Origin: Notospermus geniculatus
Lineage: Eukaryota > Nemertea > Pilidiophora > Heteronemertea > Lineidae
Direction: 5' to 3'
Assembly: GCA_002633025.1 (NCBI GenBank)
Contig: NMRB01000247.1
Span: 266,051-330,050, forward strand
DNA length: 64,000 nt
The notes below the pieces were generated by a model. It saw only the letters and a program-made list of their open reading frames with translations. It was not told the origin of the DNA and searched no databases. The position numbers and the translations under genes are program-made. Positions 47,131 to 58,222 of the stretch are shown one piece after another (position 1 is the first letter of the stretch; every line of letters begins with the position of its first letter).

Positions 47131-49080
47131 AATTATCCCTGGAGCCCTACTTGCAAGGGCCAATATTAAGTCGAACCATGCAGATCCAAATCATTGCTGG
47201 ACATAAAGTTTCCAGGCATTCTAAAAGTCAGTTTCCAGGAAACTATCAAATTAATCTACCCGGTAGGTACAAAGCCCAGATGTTCTCAAATTAAATCCTG
47301 TTATGTTGAAATTAGATATGAAATAAAAATGCCAAAATGATGATTAGGGCAGTGAACATGTCAATTGACTAATGAATATTGAAGCACGTATCCTGATATG
47401 GACGTGAAACATTTACCCAGGTCCTTGATGGTCATGTTTGCCAACAACCTGCCTGATTTGCATCTTAATATTTGGATGACATATACTAGTAGGTGTTTCC
47501 ATGAAATTCGACGTCAGGTTCGGTATCAGTGTGAAAAAAATTGTTTTTCACAAGCCTCCTATCCTAGCCAACACATCTTACTTTCAGTTGCACTGTGTGC
47601 GAGGGAATAAGCCTTTGGCCCGGGCCTTTGGCGAGGGAAGTTTCTTTCGGTTTGACAAAAACCGAGGGGAGGGAAGAGACATCCTGGTCGGAATCAACGT
47701 AGAATGGGCCCAGGGTGGGCACTGGTGGACTTCACCGGCGGTGGTTGTGACTCATTCCCAGGCCGAGCGTTTCGGCGTGGGTGTGGCAATACTGGGTCCA
47801 ACGCGTCTTGTTGATATTATATAGCCTATCTTATCGCTAACCAGCGACTGCATGTTCCGAAGCACATTACTGGTATCATATGTCTTTCATATATAAAATA
47901 TGGTTGTTTACAGGTTAGTAGTGACCTTGGTAATGTGCCATGAAAAACAAATCAGACTGAACTCCCGACGAACCTTGCTTGTTCTTCCTACAGGTGGGTT
48001 CAGTATGCACAACATTANAGATCAGAACACTATCCACATGATTGAGCTCTTGGGGAGCCTTGATAGCCTAGTGGTTTCACGTTCGCTTAGTTAGCGTCAA
48101 ATCCCGGGTTCGAATCCCGGGCGATATGGGATTAGATCAGAACACTATCCACATGATTCAGCTCTTGGGGAGCCTTGATAGCCTACTGGGTGGTATCCCG
48201 GGCCATATGGGATTAATTATCCCTGGAGCCCTACTTGCAAGGGCCAATATTAAGTCGAAGCCTGATCAAGAACCATGCAGATCCAAATCATTGCTGGACA
48301 TAAAGTTTCCAGGCATTCTAAAAGTCAGTTTCCAGGAAACTATCAAATTAATCTAGGTACAAAGCCCAGATGTTCTCAAATTAAGTCCTGTTATGTTGAA
48401 ATTAGATATGAAATAAAAATGCCAAAATGATGATTAGGGCAGTGAACATGTCAGTCGTCTAATGAATATTGAAGCATGACGTATCCTGATATGGACGTGA
48501 AACATTTACCCAGGTCCTTGATGGTCATGTTTGCCAACAACCTGCCTGATTTGCATCTTAATATTTGGATGACATAGGTGTTTTCCATGAAATTCGACGT
48601 CAGGTTCGGTATCAGTGTGAAAAAAAATTGTTTTTTACAAGCCTCCTAGCCAACACATCTTACTTTCAGTTGCACTCTGTGCGAGGGAGTAAGCCTTTGG
48701 CGAGGGAAGTTTCTTTCGGTTTCACAAAAACCGAGGGGAGGGAAGAGACATCCTGGTCGGAATCAACGTAGAATGGGCCCAGGGTGGGCATTGGTGGACT
48801 TCACCGGCGGTGGTTGTGACTCATTCCCAGGCCGAGCGTTTCGGCGTGGGTGTGGCAATGCTGGGCCCAACGCGTCTTGTTGATATTATATATCTTATCG
48901 CTAACCAGCGACTGCATGTTCCGAAGCACATTACTGGTATCATATGTCTTTCATATATAAAATATGGTTGTTTACAGGTTAGTAGTGACCTTGGTAATGT
49001 GCCATGAAAAACAAATCAGACTGAACTCCCGACGAACCTTGCTTGTTCTTCCTACAGGTGGGTTCAGTATGCACAACATT
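47050..49080. repeat. direct duplication of about 1 kb around a single N
   Basis: Copy 1 (about 47050-48017) and copy 2 (about 48140-49083) share nearly all sequence, including GGGTTCAGTATGCACAACATTA at both ends, with scattered indels and substitutions. The N at 48018 lies exactly at the end of copy 1. The frame in each copy is interrupted differently, so I do not call a gene. Confidence 0.8.
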
Positions 49081-49083
49081 ACA

Positions 49084-49747
49084 ACATTATTGCCACTGCA
49101 GAACATGGTCGACGTCAGAACGCATTGACTTTCATAACAAGCTACATTTATTACAAAATATTATTCCACACTGTTAGTTATCAAATATTTTCAATTTACA
49201 CCCACACGAAAATTTCCCCGACTAAACATGGTGTAACCTTCTTGTTCGTCAGTCTATCGTCTCCGGAGGAGGCGGGCAAATTTCCCCATCGTAAAAAAAT
49301 GTTCTCTGGTGTTTCGACGATGGAACTGGCATTCCCGGTCATATGCCTCTTGAAGCGTCCTCACCAACGTTGCAAAGAATGCCAATAGCCTAACGGTACC
49401 CTGGATCATGGTTCCGGTTTATGTTCTGCATGGTTTTCCCGAAGTTTCCCTTTCCTCATGTTCCTGCGAATGATCTGATCAGGTGTAAGATGACGTTGAC
49501 AATACCGCTACAGCCGGTACCTGGGTTTTACATAAAGGACCGGTGTAACCCTTCCTGTGTTCCCCCATCTCTTTGTTTCCATACAATAGACAGCTATGAG
49601 GACCATGACTTTTCAATTTCCCATACAACGCGGGGAAAACCTGAGAAACAGAAACACTCTAACACTTTACACCGGCGTTTGGTCGCGTTTGGTTATCATT
49701 TCCCACGTGCAATGGACGCATGAGCCCTGATCAGGATGGCAGCATAA
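49084..49747. other. no gene seen
   Basis: Open frames are under 100 codons, overlapping on one strand, with no domain resemblance or exon structure. Confidence 0.4.
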
Positions 49748-49884
49748 AGCAAGGTTCATTGGCACACGGAATTGGTCCGATTCAGGTCCGCAAAAAATCT
49801 ATCAAATGGACTTCAGCGTTGTCGTATCCGGAAAGCTAGGGGCAAACGGACTGGAAACGGATCGGATCCGCCAATGAACCTTGC
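49748..49884. mobile_element. foldback MITE
   Basis: GCAAGGTTCATTGGC opens and GCCAATGAACCTTGC would be its inverse; the right end reads GCCAATGAACCTTGC. GGTCCGATTC pairs imperfectly with GGATCGGATCC inside. ATAA flanks may be the target duplication. Confidence 0.7.
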
Positions 49885-52800
49885 ATAAGACTTGAACAGA
49901 ATGTAGGACCTAGATTGTATGTTATTGGACTGGGAGTTTGGACTTCCTTCGAAAGGGTTCAAAGATACACCGCCAGTCGCACTGAACAAACGAGATAGGA
50001 ACATTGTGCATAGTAGCAGACCATGGCAAATCTCAGTATACAAACAAACAACGACAACACAACGCTTCACCATGCGCTCAGTTTCGCGCCAAGGAACATC
50101 GCGCCAAAACTGGACATGCATTGATCGCTCCTTTCTGACTGATCTACCATTGCTACGCTACGGCAGTGAATACCGGCATAAAATCTCACCGGTAGATTTA
50201 TTCTGAGTCATTCTCGACATGGCCTGATGTACAAGTAACCAACACACAGCAATATTGAATGAATCCATAAGTGTAAAGGAAAATAGTGGCGCTAAACGGC
50301 CAGTGACGTCACAAAATATTAATCTCCCGTTGACGATGACGCATGCATCTCAACCTCGTTCACAAACGGATCGATGTGGCTGCTTTGTCTGAGAAGTATA
50401 TTGACCGTAGCAGATGCTGAAAAACAGAGCTTGAGAGGCGGGGTTGATCCACTGCGTGCTCGGCGGAAACAGAATTTCCCAAGGTCGTGGGAACGCGACG
50501 GTGTTCGAGATGATAACTGGTAATCAATGAACTCTTTTTCATGGGAAATTACCGCAGTTTTGAATATGTTCACAATTGAAATTCAGGTGCATATGTAAAA
50601 TATTCACAAGATGTTGCAACTGAAGAACATGTTGCTGTGCAGCAAACAATAACAACATTATGCAGTTCGCATTGAGTTTAGGTCGTTTCATTGTTGACAA
50701 TGGTATTCCATAAACCTGTGGCATGACGGAACGTGACCGACGAAAAGACACGTGGCCTATTTCATCATCGTTGCTTCAGCTGCAGGATTTCGTCATTTCC
50801 AGATCCAGGGGCTGCGCGTCACTCACCATGATCAGTAAATTTCAGTTTTCAACTGACGTGGCCCTCGTCATGTCATCACTGCCCCAAGAAACATCAGACC
50901 GCCGAAAAGTAACAGATTAACGGAAATAATTGAATCCACAAACGTCTTTTTGTAACGATTTTCTTGATGTGCCAGTTTCAATTTCAGGATCCATGATCTG
51001 TCTATATGATTATATTTCATGTCATATTACATCCGTCTATTTCAAGATAGCACTGCTTGCTTTGTCATGTTTGTGGCATTACCCATTAGGCGCTCAAATT
51101 GTGATTGTGTGTTGATGAATTTTACAGATCATCCCGATAGGCTCAGCTCTGTTACACTGTTCAGTACTTGCATCATATTGATGTCTCCGGTCAGATATAA
51201 AGAAATTGTATAGGCCTAATAATAATGTTTTATAATTTTTGTAATAATACTTTATATTGTGTTTTCGGAATAACTGATGCATGGTGAAGGCATCAGAATA
51301 ACAATCGATGACTTTCATTGCAAAGGTCTGTATATATCAGATGACATAACAATTTGGATTACTGAGATAATAATCCATAAATAGGCCTAACCCTTGCTCT
51401 CAAAACTTGGTCAAGGGTATACAATTAATTGGTGATGATTCAGATAACAATTAATAAAATTACTTAATAATCATGCGATCGCACCGGCCTGTGCTGGTTT
51501 AAGGCTTATATCACATGGTGGATTGAACTAACCCATTGTTTTTCACAATATTAACGGAGGTTATTTGAAGAAGTCTTGTATACAAGTTGGGCAGAATTGA
51601 TTGCCTGGATAATCAGCCGTATATACTTGATTACAAACCACAAAAAACTCGCTTGTCCGTTGGATTTGAAAAATTGACCAAAAATCAGCTTTCTTTTGGT
51701 ACATACGAGACCAGCCTCGGTCCTAAATCACCCCCAGATCAATATTTTTGCCCTCATTTGCCTTTGACTTTCTCATTTTGATCAATCACCGAATCAGTAG
51801 TCACATTCCGATTGCTAATTATTGTTATCAAGTATATTTTGATAAACTTGGAACAAACTGTAAAGTTATGCAACACGTACTTGCTCGACCTTCTCACCAT
51901 GGTGGGGGCGGTCAAATAGAAGTAAAATGATTTCATCATCAGTGGATATAACTGTTAGTCGTGATGAGATTTGACAGGCACCGTCGTGACACCCCATTCT
52001 TTCAGAGTGACAAACTATCGTTGGTCAATGGTTTATCGATACCTGCACTGCAAATCAAGTGGGGGCCTTTATTTTGGGGTCAACGAGACGGGATGACATC
52101 AAACATGTTCGTGAATGGTCAAATTCCTTGCTTTCATTTCGTCAATAGACAGTGACGAGGCCTATACGTAAGCCCAGTCATTGGCATCGATTGCTGGGTG
52201 ATAAACGACTTATTGACATTGGTAGAACTGTTTACAGTAGGCCTAGATATATTATTGCGTACTTCATGATTTGACGTAGGCCTATCATACATATACGTCA
52301 AATAAAATCAGTGTCGACCTAGTAGGCTGCCTCGTCACCGTCTATCAATTCAGGACGAAGAATCGGCGCCCCACAATGACTCTGATTTACTGAAGACCTA
52401 TTTATAGCAGGGAGGTTTTAAAAGGGAAACAACATTTCCAAAACATTTCAAAAACACCCAGCTGCAACATTACCAAAACACCGTTGTTTTCGGTTTGTTG
52501 CACAGCGTTGGCAAAATATTCGTATCAGATTCAGAATATTGACACCAGTACCAGGAAGACTTCCAGATCACACCTGTGATAGGAAGGTCATGATTGACCC
52601 ACCTTGTCGTTTTGTGATCGGTAGATTGTTTGCATTGTGACACCCTAGACAGGATGTGTATGCAGACAGAAGCACCACGACCAGACATTTCACCACAAAC
52701 GTCCGGTTGCTCGAGAACAACAAGACATGACCATTGACATGATTGAACTTCATGCGCCCGCTATCTTGCATGGATTTCTTGCAAAAAGTGCACATGCGCA

Positions 52801-55580
52801 GTATATCTGGTGGGCAAACTCGGATCTCACGACCAATCACATGCTGTGGTCTGCCTACCAGATAAGTGCGCACGCAGAAAATCTCGGTCGAAAACCAAGA
52901 ATGGCGGGGGTGGCCGTCGAAACAACGAATTGTCATGGTGAACATGATGGTGACTGCATTTTCTAGTTGAATATTATAATGAATTTGGAGTGGCTCTTTG
53001 ACTAGAAATGAAAATCAATGGCCGCCGCAGAGGTCAGTCTTCTAAAGTGGTCCTAAACTTCCTGCTTCGTGCAGAGCACATGCAGGTCCATGTGTGCAAA
53101 TTGGGACATGACAGCATAACAAACCGATGGGGGAATGTGTTATCATTAATGGCCGCCAATAAAGCATATACCAAATTATAAACACTGAATGGCAACATTT
53201 CAGAGCAATGTGACCACCGGGCGACCTGCCAAAACCATGGAATTTGGAAAATGGGCTTGGTAAGCAAAGAATAATAATGTTCCGTAATTCTAGTCAATGT
53301 AAGGTTTTATGATTCGTGCCGAACCCAGTCTCGTGTGCCGGAGGAATTTGTTACATCTAGCAAAACTAGGATCGAGGTTACATCATTTCAGTTTCATGTA
53401 TCCAACATATATAGAGCAAAAAAAACGACACAAAATGATAGTAAGTCAAGTCGTCTCCGAATTTCGGAAATTTCGACGTCGTGTCTTCCTCAGGCACTTT
53501 CTAGTGGAGATCCCAGATTCATATCATTTCAGTTTCATGGCGTCACAAATAAAAAACTTCTCATGCCCATGATTGAAGATTACTGTTGAATTTAGTCATG
53601 CGTCAAAGAAATCGGACGTCATCGTCCTGTATTCTTGGTGGAGGAAACCGGGCCCCGATGAAACATGATGCTTAAATAATACTCTCGCCAACATCATCAG
53701 TACATCTTTAGTTTGATATATGTGCAGTTATTGGGTCACTAAATCAGGCCGAGACGACATTACCACATCCTGAGGTTCTACTTCTGAGCACGTCCTTGTG
53801 ACTAACACGAAGAGGGAGGCGTTTCCTGACCATATTAGAGGACACAAGTCTTGTACATTTCAAGGCGCATACATGTACGAGTCTGTACATAACATGCAGA
53901 TTATTTCAGATACCAATAAATACATGAGTAAAGCCAGAAGTAACCACATTATCTATGAGATATTTCTGGTAAAACCAGCGTTGAGTGTTCACCTTATGTT
54001 TTCACCGTCAAGAACCAATGTTCCCGGACGCTTCCCGGACCATTCGTACAACCATAAATATATCATACTTATGATACAACTGAAAGCGATATTCTGACGG
54101 CAAATGGTATACGATCAGTTGAGAAGATTTCACCTTTAAAAGTCCCGATGCAGAAAGAAGATTGTTTGATGCGCTAAATTTAGCCGACAGGAGGTTTCCT
54201 TGAAGGCATTTTGACAGATTCTGAAATGGTAAAGGTGAATGAACAAATCCACAAAGAACTATAGGCTACACTAGCTCAACAGGTAGACCAGATGCTGATG
54301 AAAGATACATCTCTCTCATCAGAACGATGTTTAGGATGGTGCCGCAGGGACCTACAGTTGGATGATGGTTTGGTTGCGCGCCAAAACAAGCGGGGAGTGT
54401 CTTTATATAGAATACAGTATAGGTCATAGATATCATCCGCTAGAAACGCACTTCCTGTGTTACGTTGTACTTTGAAAAATAATACTGGCATGATTCGATG
54501 GACAGAGAACCAGTCTGAAACCAGAAAACACATAGACGTTCATGAAAATGAATTCTTTCTACCACCAGTAGTGCGTGAAAGACGCGCTCGATAAATCTGT
54601 AGGCCTATTATTGAGTCCTGTAGTGTAGGCCTTCGTCGGTTTTGCCCTACATCTGAACCCTTTGCATCTCGACTCGCCCCTGACTCGCGTAAACTGACAC
54701 CAAAGGCGGCGCAATAGGGGTGATGAGCTGTACATGATGGTGAGTTCTGTTTGGGCCTATGGCGCAATAGAAAACCGAGTAATCAGTTTTGCTGGCACAA
54801 GTAACGTGGGTAACTGTATATATTCACTTTCCCAACCACTCAAAGATATCTATACCCGACATGTACTAAAGGTACATAATTTCTCTACATTGTTAACCTA
54901 CTTATTCACCTACAGACGAAGCGGATGTGTATATAAACATAGATTTTTTTATTCGGCGGATGTGGTTTTGAATCAGACCAACATACCATACTCCCCCAGT
55001 TGTATACCTGGTGCTTGTGCAGACTACTGCTCCATCCATATTAGTCCGGCGCTGACCATCATCTTCTTGCCGGAGGAAATCTTTGTATCATCAATATCAT
55101 CAAAAATAGATATCATGCAACGCATTTGCAGCATCTTCTGGCCCAGACACCTGTTTGAATGTAGCAGCATACCACGTTGGGCGATGGGAGCGGGCATGGG
55201 GGGGGGGCGTCTTCAACGCACCGCAGTGGACAATATTTGACCAATCATGGCAAACCATGCAGTTGACTGGTTCCCGTCTTTGTCGCTCCACTGACTCCCG
55301 CGGCGCAACGGCAAAGACGATGAACCCCCACGAGAACTAAAATCTTCCATGATGCAGTAGTGTCCAAATCATGGACAGATGGCCCGGCAATGACCAGCAG
55401 ATGGCAAGGCCATGAGCAGATGGAGGCTTGTAACCACCAATGTGAGATGACCAATAGTTCAACAGCACCTAAATTATTTCACCGACTTGGCAATCGCCCG
55501 GGAGGAAATACTTTCGCCGTGTCAACGTCTAAATTTGGCACATCAAATCATAGGGACTTGACGCGTATTGGTTGGGTAAA
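49885..55580. other. 5.7 kb without a recognisable gene
   Basis: Many short frames occur on both strands. The longest (168 codons, 54734-55240, plus) has a GTGAGT donor directly after its second ATG and no recognisable domain. No splice-linked conserved exons found. GGCCTA motifs persist. Confidence 0.4.
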
Positions 55581-55582
55581 GG

Positions 55583-55866
55583 AAAGGTATATTTAATATA
55601 TATGTAGTATTTGACCACCCCCGCGTTTGCCCCGCCCGGCGTAAGACACCCCTAGGAGAAAGGAAAGGTATATTTAATATATATGTAGTATTTGACCACC
55701 CCCGCGTTTGCCCCGCCCGGCGTAAGACACCCCTAGGAGAAAAATCATGATTTTTCTCCTAGGGGTGTCTTACGCCGGGCGGGGCAAACGCGGGGGTGGT
55801 CAAATACTACATATATATTAAATATACCTTTCCTTTNNNNNNNNNNNNNNNNNNNNNNNNNNNNNN
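55583..55866. repeat. direct plus inverted repeat ending in a 30-bp gap
   Basis: A unit of about 79 bp starting GGAAAGGTATATTTAATATA and ending CACCCCTAGGAGAAA occurs twice in tandem (55578-55661, 55662-55743). It then occurs inverted (about 55750-55836), running into Ns at 55837-55866. Confidence 0.85.
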
Positions 55867-56085
55867 GAAAAACATTCACAGTCCCTTTAAGATACAGGAA
55901 TGGCCATTGGCATTCTTCATCATCAGATGAGACTTATGAATACAGCTAACGGATCCGGGCAGTTTTACCAACCAATTGGAAAGGCTCATCCCATTCATGA
56001 CCTATCTTCTGCAAAGAATGGGATAAAAAAGGATCTCGGCCGCTTCCTGTTCATTCACGAAACTGCGTCGTCAAGATTGGTACCC

Positions 56086-56141
56086 GATCCTCCGCTGGTG
56101 GCGCTGGCGGGCTGGATGTAGCGGAGGATCGGTCCTGGCTA
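56086..56141. repeat. hairpin GATCCTCCGCT / AGCGGAGGATC with TAGCC end
   Basis: An 11-bp stem (56086-56096 with 56120-56130) followed by GGTCCTGGCTA, the inverse of the TAGCCTGGTCC-type end seen at 25745 and 37147. Confidence 0.6.
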
Positions 56142-56195
56142 CTGAGGACGGCAGAAATCTGGCTGCCGCCGGAAGTGACTAGTATCCAGTCATGA

Positions 56196-56528
56196 CTGTA
56201 CTTAGAACACGTACAACCACATGATGAAGGACCGGATACCAGTTGCAACGAGGAATCATGGCGGCGGCTGGTAAATATCAACATTACAGAGAATAAATAT
56301 CGCTTTTCGCTTGCTACAAAGCGTGCCTTAGCGATAATCAATGCCAGACGAAAGACTGAGTATGGGTCCTTGAAACCAATGCATGCAAAAGCCTTAAAAA
56401 GTGCCATAGCGAATGACACATGGCTGATTTTCCAACCGAATTGTGGCAGGTCCGTTGGTTTTCGAATTGGACCAATCAACGCCATGAAACTCGCAGGCAG
56501 TACCGGTCTATATATTTTATATTTATAG
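56196..56528 (+). CDS. open frame of unknown nature, no start codon
   Basis: A 110-residue frame runs from just after a stop to TAG at 56526. Its composition is balanced and protein-like, for example WRRLVNINITENKYRFSLAT, ALAIINARRKTEYGSLKP and ANDTWLIFQPNCGRSVGFRI. There is no early ATG; an acceptor-like CTTAG lies at about 56200-56204. I do not recognise the protein. It could be an exon of an unknown gene or a decayed element protein. A longer minus-strand frame (56485-56051) overlaps but looks like a shadow. Confidence 0.25.
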   Translation: MYLEHVQPHDEGPDTSCNEESWRRLVNINITENKYRFSLATKRALAIINARRKTEYGSLKPMHAKALKSAIANDTWLIFQPNCGRSVGFRIGPINAMKLAGSTGLYILYL

Positions 56529-56533
56529 ACCGG
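56503..56533. repeat. short hairpin CCGGTCTATA / TATAGACCGG
   Basis: A 10-bp stem at the 3' end of the preceding frame, spanning its stop codon. Confidence 0.75.
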
Positions 56534-56571
56534 GGACCAGTCTACTTGTTGAATGGTTGGCCGGGACCTCG

Positions 56572-56742
56572 TGCCTCTTCAAGTTGCTTTCACCAGATAG
56601 GCTCTGGGACGAGGTCAATGATATCATTGAGTACTTTGAGCACCGATTTAGGAAAGAGAATGTCCCAGTTTCATTGATAAGAGTTCAGGAGTTTTGTTCA
56701 ACGCTCTACAAAAACCCAGGGGCCCACAATAGTGGTATTTAG
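56572..56742 (+). CDS. second small open frame, possibly the same gene
   Basis: Reads from CLFKLLSPDRLWDEVNDII through VPVSLIRVQEFCSTLYKN to a stop at 56740. It is strongly helical in character and in a different frame from 56196-56528, so a splice or frameshift would have to join them. Not recognised. Could be a gene remnant. Confidence 0.25.
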   Translation, partial: CLFKLLSPDRLWDEVNDIIEYFEHRFRKENVPVSLIRVQEFCSTLYKNPGAHNSGI

Positions 56743-57304
56743 AGAAGCGCATCATGTGAAAAATTCTTTTGTATTTTGTAAAAAGATGATTTGATTGGTT
56801 TTGGTTAGATCAGCCAGTGAGTTTTTATCTTGTCATGGGCCGCCCCAGGAGAGATTTATTGAGAAAGGAAAGGATGGTGTTCTCGCTTCCTTCCGCATAA
56901 GCTGTTGAGTGAGATCATTCCTAAGTGCGTTCGTGCGACTTTTTTTGAAGTTTTTGAAAGTTTATCACACTTTATATCACAGTTTGTCATGTCTCATTCA
57001 AACATGTCCAGCCGATTCGGGAAATTTTAAAGATGAAGTGACTTTTTTGTAGAATTTACAACACACTGCGACCCTTGGAGGATTCCGCTAGAAATGTTTC
57101 AAATTGCGCACATGACTTCTGTAAATGATCAATTTGTAAAATGTGACGATTCACACGATCCATCCAAACGCACTTCAGATGCCTGACATATTTACGGTAT
57201 TCCCAATTACAAATCCATATAGGCCTAGTGCTTACCATGCGACCCTGTGCTGGAAAAAACTCGTGAAGTTTGCGCCGATGACGACACCGCAGCTGCTTTC
57301 TTTA
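56743..57304. other. no gene seen
   Basis: A/T-rich sequence with only one 60-codon minus frame and no motif. Confidence 0.4.
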
Positions 57305-57479
57305 TAATAGGAGCTGTCAGCGAGTTGACCACTAGGTGTCACTAGGGTCCAATTCAATGCATCTAGCGGACCCAGTCATTATCGATCGAGCAGCGATCAT
57401 AATAGATTTCCTGTACATTTGGTCCGCTAAGACTGTGCTGCCATCTGTTAGCAATATGCGCGGCTGACTGCTCCTATTG
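57305..57479. mobile_element. 175-bp MITE, copy 2
   Basis: Near-identical to 40744-40918 in the same orientation, with the same AATAGGAGC...GCTCCTATT ends. High identity between copies 16.5 kb apart suggests recent movement. Confidence 0.85.
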
Positions 57480-58110
57480 GCAGGTGAGGGTGTATTTGAG
57501 GCAGAGGATTACGTCCGGAAACAAACTACGTCTCTTTACCCCCTCCCCCATCAATCTAACAAGAAACGGCGGTGAATTCCCTCTCTATGAGGAACAGGCC
57601 CGAAATCGAATCCGGAACACTGGAGGTGATAGGAGACGGCGCCAATGTTGCCGCAATCATAGGTGACGGAGGGGACGCCCTAAAGCAAAGCATCCCGTTT
57701 TGAGTCATATTTGTTTCATCCGAAAACGCAGATAGGCAGTTGATTAATACGCTGGTCCAGGGACCGAAATGAATATTCAATTGAATACCGAACCAAATTT
57801 ACATTGCTAAATATTACGAAAAATAGATTTACACATTGCGAATTCAGTTCTTCCCTATTATTCGGTTTTATGAGAGCTATCATTCATTTATTCAGGGAAA
57901 ACGGTAAAAATCTGGAGAATTGCCACTGCTATTTAAATCAATGGATATATTTTCTCATTGCCTCATTTCTATGACTTAATAGGACCACCATGTCAACTTC
58001 TGATATCCTGCCTGCTCATCATTCACCCAGAAGATGTCAAGTGTTATCTGAATTAAACAGTTCATCCTGTCAAAAGGCCAGTGGGTGAGGTATTCGAAGA
58101 AATGATCAAA
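57480..58110. other. no gene seen
   Basis: Frames of 60 and 74 codons overlap on opposite strands without recognisable content. Confidence 0.4.
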
Positions 58111-58222
58111 TAATATCATATTTTAGTGTCTGAAAGGACGCCTTGAGAATTTAAAGAGGGTTTCCTTAATATCATATTTTAGTGTCTGAAAGGACGCCTT
58201 GAGAATTTAAAGAGGGTTTCCT
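58111..58222. repeat. 56-bp direct tandem duplication
   Basis: Two apparently identical head-to-tail copies (58111-58166, 58167-58222) starting TAATATCATATTTTAGTGTC. Confidence 0.9.

Noticed and set aside
47501-47824. 107-codon frame with GGHWWTSPAVVVTHS, repeated in the second copy
   Set aside because: The two copies are interrupted differently, so the frame is not maintained; part of a duplicated non-coding repeat.
50785-50920. Good acceptor followed by DFVISRSRGC, tested as the exon after GGW
   Set aside because: More than 10 kb away, no membrane segment, resemblance limited to DFV.
54734-55240. 168-codon plus-strand frame
   Set aside because: No domain, cysteine and serine pattern looks random, and the start lies on a splice-donor-like ATGATG|GTGAGT.
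56051-56485. 144-codon minus-strand frame
   Set aside because: Overlaps the plus frame, runs through the TAGCC hairpin and has shadow-like composition.
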